64,000 nucleotides of DNA from Polymorphobacter megasporae (lineage in GTDB: Bacteria; Pseudomonadota; Alphaproteobacteria; Sphingomonadales; Sphingomonadaceae). The notes under the pieces were generated by a model. It did not search any database and was not told where the DNA came from. It saw nothing but the letters and a program-made list of their open reading frames with translations. The position numbers and the translations under genes are program-made. Position 1 is the first letter of the stretch, and the number at the start of each line of letters is the position of its first letter. The stretch spans positions 620,001 through 684,000 of the forward strand of contig NZ_CP081848.1 of the NCBI RefSeq assembly GCF_018982885.2, given 5' to 3'. This document shows, in pieces, positions 1 to 8,106 of this stretch.

Positions 1-2
1 AG

Positions 3-530
3 AAGGGGTCGAGCGCGATGCCGCACAAGCGCAACCCGGTGCTGTCGGAGAACCTAACCGGCCTCGCACGGCTGGTCCGCGGTTATGTCACCCCGGCGCT
101 CGAGAATGTCGCGCTGTGGCACGAGCGCGACATCAGCCATTCGAGCGTCGAGCGGATGATCGGCCCCGACGCGACGGTGACGCTCGACTTCGCGCTGGTC
201 CGCCTGACGGGCATGATCGACAAACTGCTTGTCTATCCCGAGCGGATGCTCGCCAACCTCAACAAGATGGGCGGGCTGATCCATTCGCAGCGCGTGCTGC
301 TTGCGCTGACGCAGGCGGGGGCGAGCCGCGAGGAGGCGTACGGCCTCGTCCAGCGCAACGCGATGCAGGTGTGGCAGGCGGACGGGAAGCTCCAGCTGCT
401 CGACCTGCTCGTCGCCGACCCCGACGTGACACGCTGGCTGCCGACGGCGGAGATCGAGCCGCTGTTCGACCTCGGCTACCACCTCAAGCACGTCGATACG
501 ATCTTCGCTCGGGTGTTCGGCGCGGCGTAG
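3..530 (+). CDS. purB: Adenylosuccinate lyase, C-terminal part (5' truncated by window edge)
   Basis: The frame is already open at the window edge and reads KGSSAMPHKRNP, the fumarase/aspartase superfamily signature loop; the continuation (NLTGLARLVRGY, then HERDISHSSVER) is typical of PurB. The enzyme cleaves adenylosuccinate to AMP and SAICAR to AICAR in cytoplasmic purine synthesis. About 175 C-terminal residues are visible, which carry the catalytic loop and the end of the helical bundle. The true start lies upstream of the window. A palindromic repeat lies just 16 nt after the stop codon. Confidence 0.93.
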   Translation, partial: KGSSAMPHKRNPVLSENLTGLARLVRGYVTPALENVALWHERDISHSSVERMIGPDATVTLDFALVRLTGMIDKLLVYPERMLANLNKMGGLIHSQRVLLALTQAGASREEAYGLVQRNAMQVWQADGKLQLLDLLVADPDVTRWLPTAEIEPLFDLGYHLKHVDTIFARVFGAA

Positions 531-546
531 GGAAAAATATCCGACC

Positions 547-620
547 GTCATCCCTGCGAAGGCGGGGACCCATAACCACGGACAGTTGGGGTGATGGGTC
601 CCTGCCTCCTCGGGGATGAC
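547..620. repeat. REP-like palindromic element, copy 1 (74 nt)
   Basis: A 27-nt left arm (547-573) and an imperfect 27-nt right arm (594-620) are separated by a 20-nt loop. The arms read GTCATCCCTGCGAAGGCGGG onward and its near complement. The same arm-loop-arm architecture recurs at 10353-10426. It sits between purB and the M24 peptidase gene, where it could form a transcript-end hairpin. Confidence 0.85.
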
Positions 621-702
621 GACAATGTGGGTGGGTATCCCCGCTCAAACCGCTGGCACGCCGGCCCTTGTCTTTCGCGCGCGGCGACTCGATGATGCAG
701 CC

Positions 703-1968
703 ATGATCCAAGCCGGACTCGACCGCCGCTCGCTCCTCGTTTCGGGGGCGGTGCTCGGCGCGCTCGCGATCCTCCCCTCGGGAACCGCCGCCGCCGAGAT
801 CGACACCGCGGGGCTCGCGTCGATGACCGGCGACGTCCGCCCGATCGGCCCCGCCGAACGCGCAGCGCGGCTCGACGCGTGGCGCGCGTTGATGGCGGCG
901 CACGGCATCGCCGCAGTGGTGATCGAGCCCGGCGCATCGATGGTCTATTTCACCGGGGTGAAATGGCGTCGGAGCGAACGGTTGACGCTCGCCCTGCTGT
1001 TCGCGACCGGCGACCCGGTGATCGTCACGCCGTTCTTCGAGGAGCCCTCGGTCCGCCAGAGCCTCGGCATCCCCGCCGACGTCCGCGTCTGGCAGGAAGA
1101 CGAAAGCCCGGTCGCGCTCGCCGCGAAGATCATCGGCGAGCGCGGTGCCGCACGCGGCGCGGTCGGCGTCGAGGAGACGGTGCGCTTCTTCGCCAGCGAC
1201 GGGCTCGCCAAGGCGCTGCCGCAAGCGCGGATCGTGTCGGCGAACCCGGTCGTGCGCGGCTGCCGGATGCTCAAGACGCCCGCCGAACTCGCGCTGATGC
1301 AGAAGGCGAGCGACATCACGATCGCCGCGTATCGCTGGACATGGCCGCGGGTTCGCGACGGGATGACCCCCGGCGAGATCGGCGCGCTGATGGACGCCGC
1401 CACGGTCAAGCTAGGCGGCATCCCCGAATTCGCGCTCGTCCTGCTCGGCGAGGCGGCGGCCTACCCGCACGGGTCGAGCAAGCCGCAGCGCGTCCGCGAG
1501 GGCGAGGTCGTGCTGATGGACTGCGGCTGCACCGTCGATGGCTATCAGTCGGACATCTCGCGGACCTTCGTCCCCGGCCGCGCCCCCGACGCGGTCCGCC
1601 GCGTGTGGGATACCGTCGCGCGCGGGCAGCAGGTCGCCTTCGCCGCGGCGAAGGTCGGCGCGGCGGCGGGGAGCGTCGACGATGCGGTCCGGGCTTATTA
1701 CACCGCGCAGGGCTTCGGCCCCGGCTACCGCCTGCCCGGCCTGTCGCACCGCACCGGCCACGGCATCGGCCTCGACGGTCACGAGCCGGTCAACCTCGTC
1801 CACGGCGAGACGACGCCGCTGACTCCCGGCATGTGCTTCTCGAACGAACCGGGACTGTATCTGCCGGGACAGTTCGGCGTCCGGCTCGAGGACTGCTTCC
1901 ACATGACCGCCGACGGGCCGCGCTGGTTCTCGACCCCGCCGCCGTCGCTCGACCGCCCGTTCGATTAG
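703..1968 (+). CDS. M24 family metallopeptidase (Xaa-Pro aminopeptidase-like), Tat-exported
   Basis: This 421-residue protein starts with DRRSLLVSGAVLGALAI, a twin-arginine-type signal ending near TAAAE, so export is likely. A creatinase-type N-domain follows, then the pita-bread fold. All five metal ligands of the M24 family can be placed: D273 and D284 (DCGCTVDGYQSD), H353 (TGHGIGLDGHEP), E382 (SNEPG) and E396 (RLEDC). The expected activity is hydrolysis of peptides with proline in the second position. An ATG lies in frame at 616, but 703 is preferred because it places the twin arginines near the N terminus. An M28 peptidase gene follows after 9 nt, so the two probably form a peptide-scavenging pair. 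Confidence 0.88.
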   Translation: MIQAGLDRRSLLVSGAVLGALAILPSGTAAAEIDTAGLASMTGDVRPIGPAERAARLDAWRALMAAHGIAAVVIEPGASMVYFTGVKWRRSERLTLALLFATGDPVIVTPFFEEPSVRQSLGIPADVRVWQEDESPVALAAKIIGERGAARGAVGVEETVRFFASDGLAKALPQARIVSANPVVRGCRMLKTPAELALMQKASDITIAAYRWTWPRVRDGMTPGEIGALMDAATVKLGGIPEFALVLLGEAAAYPHGSSKPQRVREGEVVLMDCGCTVDGYQSDISRTFVPGRAPDAVRRVWDTVARGQQVAFAAAKVGAAAGSVDDAVRAYYTAQGFGPGYRLPGLSHRTGHGIGLDGHEPVNLVHGETTPLTPGMCFSNEPGLYLPGQFGVRLEDCFHMTADGPRWFSTPPPSLDRPFD

Positions 1969-1977
1969 AGGACCCGC

Positions 1978-3588
1978 ATGATCGCCATCGCACTCGCCGC
2001 GGCCCTCGCCGCCGCGTCGCCGATTTCCGCCGACCACATCAAGGCCGACGTCCGCGTGTTGTCCTCCGATGCCTTCGGCGGGCGCGGGCCCGGCGAGGCG
2101 GGGGAAGCGAAGACGATCGACTATCTTGCCAAACAATTCGCCGCCGCCGGGCTGCAACCCGGCGGCGAGAACGGCGGCTGGTATCAGGATGTCCCGCTGG
2201 TCCGGCTCGACCGCGTTCCCGGCGCAACGATAATGCTCGACGCCAAGGGGAGCGCGCGATCGCTCGTCCTCGGCCGCGATGTTGCGTTGTCGCTGCGCAA
2301 TGCCGGCGCGACGACGGTCACCGCCGCGCCACTGGTCTTCGCCGGCTTCGGCATCGTCGACCGCGCGAAGGGGTGGGACGCGTATGCCGGGGTCGACATG
2401 ACCGGCAAGATCGCGGTCGTCCTCGCCAACGACCCCGATTTCGAGGGCGGGCGCGACCTCGGCTTCGAAGGCCGCCGGATGGTCTATGCCGGGCGCGTCG
2501 GCGCCAAGCTCGAGGCGGCAGCGAAGGCGGGGGCGATCGGCGCGCTCGTCATCCACGAGGACGCGGCGGCGAGCTACCCCTTCTCGCAGGTCGGCAGCGG
2601 CGACGCATTGCCCGCGTTCGCCTTCGCCCCGCTCAGCCCGTCGCCGTTCAAATTCAGCGGCTGGCTGACGCGCGACGTCGCGGTCGACCTGCTCCGCCGC
2701 CACGGCCTGATGCTTGACGAGCTCAAGACCCGTTCGCGCGATCCCGGCTTCCGCGCCTTCGCGCTCGACGGCAGCACGGTCTCGGTCGGCGGCACCCTGA
2801 CCGCGACTCCGGTCGTCAGCCACAACGTCATCGCCAAGCTACCCGGCGCGTCGCGCCCCACCGAGGTCGTCCTGTACGGCGCGCACTGGGACGCCAATGG
2901 CATGAACGGTCCCGATGCGACCGGCGACACGATCCGCAACGGCGCGGTCGATAACGCCACCGGCACCGCCGAGGTGCTCGAGATCGCCCGCGCCTTCGCG
3001 CATGGCGCGCGGCCGGCGCGGACTGTCGTCTTCGCCGCGTGGACCGCCGAGGAGAAGGGACTGCTTGGATCGGACTATTACGCCGGGCATCCGCTGTACC
3101 CGCTGGCGACGACCGCGCTCATGATCAACCTCGACCCGCACGTCGTCCTCCCGGCGGCGCGCGACATCGAGCTGATCGGCGGCGGGCGCACCCCGGTCGA
3201 GGCCGACGTCCGCCGGATCGCCGCCGCGCAAGGGTTGCGGGTCGACGACGAGCCCGCGGTCGAGGCCGGCTGGTACTTCCGCTCCGACCAATATTCGTTC
3301 GCCAAGCGCGGCGTCCCGGCGATCACCTTCCGCGCCGGTCGCGACCTGGTGGACGGCGGCCTCGCCGCGGGCGTGCCGATCGTCGCCGACTATAATGCGA
3401 GGCGCTACCACCAGCCGAGCGACGAATTCGACCCCAAATGGACCTTCGCCGGGACCGCGCAGGAGGCGAGCGTCGCCTTCGCGCTCGGGACCGAGGTCGC
3501 TAACAGCGCGGCGTGGCCGGGCTGGAATCCCGGCGGCGAGTATGCACCGTTGCGCGCTGTGAGCGCGAGTGAGCGCGCACTTAAATAG
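1978..3588 (+). CDS. M28 family zinc aminopeptidase with PA insert domain
   Basis: The 536-residue protein starts with a short hydrophobic leader (IALAAALAAASPISA), which suggests export. A protease-associated domain lies at about residues 130-240. The M28 catalytic domain follows with two-zinc ligands visible as H303 (YGAHWD), D325 (GAVDNATG), E358/E359 (WTAEEKG) and H478 (RYHQPSDE). The family removes N-terminal residues from peptides in the periplasm or outside the cell. It lies 9 nt after the M24 peptidase gene and is probably co-transcribed with it. The downstream region is decayed DNA, so this is the end of the unit. Confidence 0.9.
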   Translation: MIAIALAAALAAASPISADHIKADVRVLSSDAFGGRGPGEAGEAKTIDYLAKQFAAAGLQPGGENGGWYQDVPLVRLDRVPGATIMLDAKGSARSLVLGRDVALSLRNAGATTVTAAPLVFAGFGIVDRAKGWDAYAGVDMTGKIAVVLANDPDFEGGRDLGFEGRRMVYAGRVGAKLEAAAKAGAIGALVIHEDAAASYPFSQVGSGDALPAFAFAPLSPSPFKFSGWLTRDVAVDLLRRHGLMLDELKTRSRDPGFRAFALDGSTVSVGGTLTATPVVSHNVIAKLPGASRPTEVVLYGAHWDANGMNGPDATGDTIRNGAVDNATGTAEVLEIARAFAHGARPARTVVFAAWTAEEKGLLGSDYYAGHPLYPLATTALMINLDPHVVLPAARDIELIGGGRTPVEADVRRIAAAQGLRVDDEPAVEAGWYFRSDQYSFAKRGVPAITFRAGRDLVDGGLAAGVPIVADYNARRYHQPSDEFDPKWTFAGTAQEASVAFALGTEVANSAAWPGWNPGGEYAPLRAVSASERALK

Positions 3589-3620
3589 CGGCGTAGACCG
3601 CCGAACCCTGGCGATTGACC

Positions 3621-3843
3621 GCGCCCGACGGCGTCGCGGCCGATCTTGGCGTCACGCCGATGCAGATCGCGCTCGCTTGGCTGCTGTGGCGGTCGCCGGG
3701 CATCCTGCTGATCCCGACAACGTTGTCGGTGGCCGCAGCTGCATGAGAACCTCGCGGTTGCGGCGTTCGACCTGCCCGACGACGCTATGGCGACGCTCGA
3801 CGGCATTGCCGCGGCGGCGACGCCAGCTCCGCCAGCGCACTGA
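3621..3843 (+). pseudogene. Aldo/keto reductase C-terminal remnant, frameshifted
   Basis: Translation from 3621 gives APDGVAADLGVTPMQIALAW, then LLWRSPGILLIPTTLSVAA, which matches the C-terminal barrel segment of aldo/keto reductases. The frame then breaks near 3741-3745. In another frame it resumes as HENLAVAAFDLPDDAMATLD and ends at a stop at 3841-3843. No upstream two-thirds of the gene is present: the M28 gene ends at 3588. I read it as a truncated and frameshifted relic, which suggests a deletion or insertion event at this junction. Confidence 0.75.
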
Positions 3844-3848
3844 ATTCG

Positions 3849-3928
3849 CTGTCCTACACCCGGTTTGCGGGGGTATCGCAGGGGCTTCGAGTCGCCACCG
3901 GGCGGCGGGACGTGCGCTTTCTCATTGT
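3849..3928 (+). repeat. Dispersed ~80-nt motif, copy A
   Basis: Contains GTCCTACACCC at 3851, CGAGTCGCCACCGGG at 3888 (exactly 37 nt from GTCC to CGAG) and TTTCTCATTGT at 3918. The same three blocks, in the same order and with the same 37-nt first spacing, occur at 10605-10690 (minus) and 62132-62209 (plus). Function unknown. Confidence 0.7.
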
Positions 3929-4061
3929 CATCCGCTACAGTGCTCCCGCTCGATCGTTCGGTGCGGCAAGTTTTGGGTTGGGCGGAAGCCGCCGTCGACC
4001 GCCCTACCGGCGAATCCGCCACCTGCGGTAACGCGCGGTTCGCTGAAAAACGGTAGATTAT

Positions 4062-4211
4062 GTCAACTCTGTCAACTTAAGCCGCTTGTCCGAGCGGCGC
4101 AGCGAAATTTCCGTCCTAGGAGCGGCGGTAAAAGTAACCGTCCGGGCCGCGACTTCGGCGAGCCTTCTCCTCGAACGAAAACGTCCGATTTCGTCAACTC
4201 TGTCAACTTAA
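4062..4211. repeat. Pair of direct 19-bp repeats, each with an internal tandem heptamer
   Basis: GTCAACTCTGTCAACTTAA occurs identically at 4062-4080 and 4193-4211. Each copy itself contains GTCAACT twice, two bases apart. The 112 nt between them has no convincing gene. The second copy ends 17 nt before the stop codon of the minus-strand fumarylacetoacetase-family gene. Confidence 0.8.
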
Positions 4212-4228
4212 CCGAACTGGCGGAGGGT

Positions 4229-5236
4229 TCAGTCCGCGACAACCGCCTGCTCGATCGCCCCGAAGATCGAGTGGTGGCGCGCGTCGAGCATCTCGATCCG
4301 GACGACATTGCCGGGGCGCAGGAACGGTGTCGTCGCCGCGCCGCCGGTGATCGTCTCGACGACGCGGACTTCGGCGATGCAGCTATAGCCGCGCCCGCCC
4401 GCCGCGACCGGGCGCCCGGGACCGCCGTCGCTGCCGCGGTTGCTGACGGTGCCCGAGCCGATGATGCTCCCCGCGCCGATCGCCCGGGTCTTCGCCAGAT
4501 GCGCGATCAGCGTGCCGAAATCGAAGGTCATGTCCTCCCCCGCGTCGGCGCGGCCGAACGGCTGGCCGTCGAGATCGACCGACAAGACGCCGTGGAGCTT
4601 GCCATCGCGCCAGCGGTCGCCGAGCGCGTCGGGGGTGACGAACACCGGCGACAGCGCGCTCGCCGGCTTCGACTGGACGAAGCCGAAGCCCTTGGCGAGT
4701 TCGGGGGCGATCAGCCCGCGGAGCGAGACGTCGTTGACCAGCCCGACGAGGCGGATCGCCGCGAGCGCCTCGTCGCGGCTCGCTCCGCGCGGGACGTCGC
4801 CGGTGACGACGACGACCTCGGCCTCGAGGTCGAGCCCCCACGCGTCGTCGACGAACGGGATCGGGTCGCGCGGCGCGATGAACTGATCCGAACCTCCCTG
4901 GTACATCAGCGGGTCGGTCCAGAAGGTCGCGGGCATCTCGGCGCCGCGTGCCTGCCGGACCAGCGCGACGTGGTTCACATACGCCGAGCCGTCGGCCCAT
5001 TGGTACGCCCGAGGCAGCGGCGCGGCGGCCTCGCGCTCATGGAAGCGGCTGTGCGGGACGGCGTCGTGCGACAGGCTCTCGGCCACCCCGCGCAGCACCG
5101 GCTCGGCATGGTGCCAGTCGTCGAGCGCCGACTGGAGCGTTGGCCATGCCGGTGGCGGCGCGGCGCACCACGCGAGGTCGTCGGACACCACGACCAGCCG
5201 CCCGTCACGACCGTGCTTCAGACTGGCGAGCTTCAT
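4229..5236 (-). CDS. Fumarylacetoacetate hydrolase family protein (probable fumarylacetoacetase)
   Basis: This 335-residue protein has the FAH-fold acidic metal site ([14 protein letters not shown]), a [19 protein letters not shown] stretch and a conserved SKPAS segment. The last step of tyrosine breakdown is hydrolysis of fumarylacetoacetate to fumarate and acetoacetate. It is the distal gene of an operon with hpd and hmgA; its ATG overlaps the hmgA stop by four bases (ATGA), so translation is likely coupled. It is shorter than the roughly 420-residue eukaryotic-type fumarylacetoacetase, so the exact substrate rests mainly on context. No maleylacetoacetate isomerase gene is visible in the window. 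Confidence 0.85.
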   Translation of the reverse strand: MKLASLKHGRDGRLVVVSDDLAWCAAPPPAWPTLQSALDDWHHAEPVLRGVAESLSHDAVPHSRFHEREAAAPLPRAYQWADGSAYVNHVALVRQARGAEMPATFWTDPLMYQGGSDQFIAPRDPIPFVDDAWGLDLEAEVVVVTGDVPRGASRDEALAAIRLVGLVNDVSLRGLIAPELAKGFGFVQSKPASALSPVFVTPDALGDRWRDGKLHGVLSVDLDGQPFGRADAGEDMTFDFGTLIAHLAKTRAIGAGSIIGSGTVSNRGSDGGPGRPVAAGGRGYSCIAEVRVVETITGGAATTPFLRPGNVVRIEMLDARHHSIFGAIEQAVVAD

Positions 5237-6501
5237 GGCAGTTTGGCCTTTGGAAAGCCGGCCCAGGCGGCGTCATAGTCGGGCTGGGCGCGGTCGAGGG
5301 CGAAGCGGGTCGGGAGGAACGGCCAGCAGCTCTCGACCATGAACGCCATCGTCGCGTCGAGCTTGCGCGGGGCGAGTTGGGCGTTGCTCGCGGCCTGCCA
5401 CGTCGACAGGTCGGGGCCGTGGCCCGCCATCAGGTTGTGAAGCGACAGGCCGCCGGGCGCGAAGCCCTCGGCCTTGGCGTCGTATGCCCCGTGGATCAGC
5501 CCCATGCACTCACTCATGATGTTGCGGTGGAACCACGGCGGGCGGAAGGTGTCCTCGGCGACGAGCCAGCGCGGCGGGAACAGGACGAAGTCGGCGTTGG
5601 CGCGCCCCGGAACCCCCGACGGCGAGGTCAGGACGGTGTAGATCGACGGGTCGGGATGGTCGAAGCTGACGCTGCCCATCGTGTTGAAGCGCGACAGGTC
5701 ATACCGCCACGGCGCGAGGTTGCCGTGCCAGGCGACGACGTCGAGCGGGCTATGGTCGAGCTGCGTCGTCCACAGGCTGCCGAGCGACTTCTGAATCAGC
5801 TCGAACGGCTCGTCGCGGTCCTCGAACCACGCCTCAGGCGTCTCGAAATCGCGCGGGTTGGCGAGGCCGTTCGCCCCGATCGGGCCGAGGTCGGGGAGGC
5901 GGAACAGGCTGCCGTGGTTCTCCGCGACATAGCCCTGCGCGGTGCCGCCGGGGAGGAGGGCGCGGAAGCGGACGCCGCGCGGGACGAGGGCGATCTCGCC
6001 GGGCGCAACGTCGATCCGGCCGAGCTCGGTCAGCAGCGTCAGCCGCCCGGCCTGGGGGATGAACAGCAGCTCGCCATCGGCATCGACGAAGGCGCGGACG
6101 TCCATGTCCTTGGCCGCGCGGTAAAGGTGGACGGCGACCCCCTCGAGGCTGGCGGGGTCGCGGTTGGCGACCATCGTCGTCATCGAGTCGATTAGGTCGA
6201 GCGTGGCATCGGGCATCGCCAGCGGGTCCCAGCGCAGCCGGTTCGGCGCGAGCGGGTCGTCGACCGTGCCGGGGGCAAAGTCGGGGGCGCCGGTGTAGCG
6301 GACGAACGGGGGATGCGAGGCGCTGGGACGGAGCCGGTAGAGCCACGACCGCCGGTTCTCGTGCCGGGGCGCGGTGAAGGCAGTGCCGCTCAGCTGCTCG
6401 GCGTAGAGGCCGAAGGCGGGGCGCTGGGGCGAGTTGCGCCCGACGGGGAGCGCACCGTGGACCGCCTCGGTGGCGAAGTGGTTGCCGAAGCCGGTCAGCA
6501 T
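5233..6501 (-). CDS. hmgA: Homogentisate 1,2-dioxygenase
   Basis: The 422-residue protein begins [20 protein letters not shown], the conserved N terminus of this family. The iron ligands fall at H325 and E331 ([14 protein letters not shown]) and H361 (LMAGHGPD). Their spacing of 6 and 30 residues matches the human enzyme. It opens the homogentisate ring to maleylacetoacetate in the cytoplasm. The start at 6501 shares one base with the stop of the TfoX-like gene (TGATG), and an in-frame ATG farther upstream would run inside that gene and lacks family similarity. Confidence 0.96.
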   Translation of the reverse strand: MLTGFGNHFATEAVHGALPVGRNSPQRPAFGLYAEQLSGTAFTAPRHENRRSWLYRLRPSASHPPFVRYTGAPDFAPGTVDDPLAPNRLRWDPLAMPDATLDLIDSMTTMVANRDPASLEGVAVHLYRAAKDMDVRAFVDADGELLFIPQAGRLTLLTELGRIDVAPGEIALVPRGVRFRALLPGGTAQGYVAENHGSLFRLPDLGPIGANGLANPRDFETPEAWFEDRDEPFELIQKSLGSLWTTQLDHSPLDVVAWHGNLAPWRYDLSRFNTMGSVSFDHPDPSIYTVLTSPSGVPGRANADFVLFPPRWLVAEDTFRPPWFHRNIMSECMGLIHGAYDAKAEGFAPGGLSLHNLMAGHGPDLSTWQAASNAQLAPRKLDATMAFMVESCWPFLPTRFALDRAQPDYDAAWAGFPKAKLP

Positions 6502-6848
6502 CAGCCCTTCGCCTTCTTGACCGGCTTTGGCTTGAGCCCGGCCACGCTGGCGACGGCCCAATCATGGAGCGCGGCGGAGTCGGCGACGACCTCGGACGGC
6601 AGGACGACGTAGGACTTGCTCGGCGGGGCGTCGGGTTCATAACTGAGCGGCAGAGCGCCCGGCAGCGCCAATGCCCGGTCACGCTCGGTGCCAGACAGCT
6701 TGAGCGCGAGGCCGACGTCGGACAGCGAGGCGAAGACGACCCCGGCGGCATAGCCCATTATGCCGCCGAACATCTTGCGGAACGACAGGTCGAGGTCTGG
6801 GGCGGCGGCGAGAAGCTGCGCCTGCAGGTCGGCCGGGTCGGTCGCCAT
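6501..6848 (-). CDS. TfoX N-terminal domain family protein
   Basis: A 115-residue protein with the TfoX-N signature around residues 20-50 ([20 protein letters not shown]) and a Lys-rich C terminus ([10 protein letters not shown]). It has no TfoX C-terminal domain. In gammaproteobacteria TfoX is a competence regulator, but small stand-alone TfoX-N proteins are widespread and of unknown function. It is embedded between hpd and hmgA with one-base TGATG overlaps on both sides, so it is translated as part of the tyrosine operon. A role in that pathway is only inferred from position. Confidence 0.8.
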   Translation of the reverse strand: MATDPADLQAQLLAAAPDLDLSFRKMFGGIMGYAAGVVFASLSDVGLALKLSGTERDRALALPGALPLSYEPDAPPSKSYVVLPSEVVADSAALHDWAVASVAGLKPKPVKKAKG

Positions 6849-7924
6849 CAGGCTTCGACCTTCCCCGGGATGACCCCGCGGCGGAGCTGGTCGAGCTCGA
6901 GGCTTTCGAACAACGCCTTGAAGTTGCCCTCGCCGAAGCCGTCGTTACCCTTGCGCTGGATGATCTCGAAGAAGATCGGCCCGACCATGTTCTCGGTGAA
7001 GATCTGGAGGAGGAGGCCGCCGCCGGTCTCCGGCGCGCCGTCGATCAGGATGCTGCGCGACCGCATCTCCTCGACCGAGTGGTTGTGCCCGGGGAGCCGC
7101 TGGTCGATCATGTCGAAGTAGGTGTCAGGCGACTCCTGGAAGCGGATGCCGTTGGCGCGGAGCTTGTCGACCGTTGCGAAGATATCGTCGGTGGCGAGCG
7201 CGAGGTGCTGGATGCCCTCGCCCTTGTAGGCGCGCAGGAACTCCTCGATCTGGCTGTGCTCGTCCTGGCTCTCGTTCAACGGGATGCGGATCTTGTCGTC
7301 GGGGGCGGTCATCGCCTTGGAGAACAGCCCGGTCGACTGGCCCTCGATGTCGAAATAGCGGATCTGGCGGAAGCCGAAGATGCGCTCGTAGAACTCGGCC
7401 CAGTGCGCCATCCGCCCGCGGTTGACGTTGTGGGTGAGGTGATCGAGCGTGTGCAGCCCGACCGAGTTATCGTCGACCCCGGCCCCCGGCACCGGCTTAA
7501 AGTCGACATCGTAGATCTCGTGCTCCCCGGTCCGGTCGACGAGGTACAGGTTCGACCCGCCGATCCCCTCGATCGCCGGGATGGCTAGCTCCATCGGCCC
7601 GACCGGGCCGGTCACCGGGGTCGCGCCGCGCGACACCGCCTCGGCGAAGGCCTGCGCCGCGTCGCCGACCCGGAACGCCATCGCATTGGCGGAGGGGCCG
7701 TGGGCGTTGCGGAACTCGGCCGCCTGTCCCGCGGTGTCCATGTTGAGCAGGAAGTTGATCGCCCCCTGCGCATATCGGCGCACGTCCTTCGACCGGTGGG
7801 TGGCGACGTGGGTGAAGCCCATCGCCTCGAACAGGGCAGCGAGCGCCTGGGGGTCGGGGCCGGTGAACTCGACGAACTCGAAGCCGTCGAGGCCCATGAA
7901 ATTGTCGGTCGTGGTCGTTGCCAT
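6848..7924 (-). CDS. hpd: 4-hydroxyphenylpyruvate dioxygenase
   Basis: A 358-residue two-domain vicinal-oxygen-chelate enzyme. The Fe(II) facial triad is visible as H162 (TLDHLTHNV), H239 (EGIQHLALAT) and E319 (PIFFEIIQRKG), matching the spacing of the Pseudomonas enzyme. It converts 4-hydroxyphenylpyruvate to homogentisate, the substrate of hmgA downstream in the same operon. It is the first gene of the operon, so the promoter should lie in the 182-nt region shared with the divergent receptor gene at 8107. Confidence 0.97.
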   Translation of the reverse strand: MATTTTDNFMGLDGFEFVEFTGPDPQALAALFEAMGFTHVATHRSKDVRRYAQGAINFLLNMDTAGQAAEFRNAHGPSANAMAFRVGDAAQAFAEAVSRGATPVTGPVGPMELAIPAIEGIGGSNLYLVDRTGEHEIYDVDFKPVPGAGVDDNSVGLHTLDHLTHNVNRGRMAHWAEFYERIFGFRQIRYFDIEGQSTGLFSKAMTAPDDKIRIPLNESQDEHSQIEEFLRAYKGEGIQHLALATDDIFATVDKLRANGIRFQESPDTYFDMIDQRLPGHNHSVEEMRSRSILIDGAPETGGGLLLQIFTENMVGPIFFEIIQRKGNDGFGEGNFKALFESLELDQLRRGVIPGKVEA

Positions 7925-8106
7925 CGATGTCTCTCCCGGCCGGATGCAGGCGCTTCAGCGCCCGTTCACTGTTGCTGCGGACATAGGCGCACGCAGCGGG
8001 ACCGGCAACGGCAGGCTTGAGATGACCGATGGCGGTAGCCTTGATGAACGATAAATGGTTTAGGCAGCGGTCGCTCGCTCGGGTAGATGTGATACTATAT
8101 CGTTAC
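7925..8106. promoter_or_regulatory. Divergent intergenic region, hpd / TonB receptor
   Basis: 182 nt between the hpd start (minus) and the receptor start (plus). The receptor-proximal part is unusually AT-rich for this genome (GATACTATATCGTTACATGG just before the ATG at 8107). No operator can be named with confidence. Confidence 0.5.
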
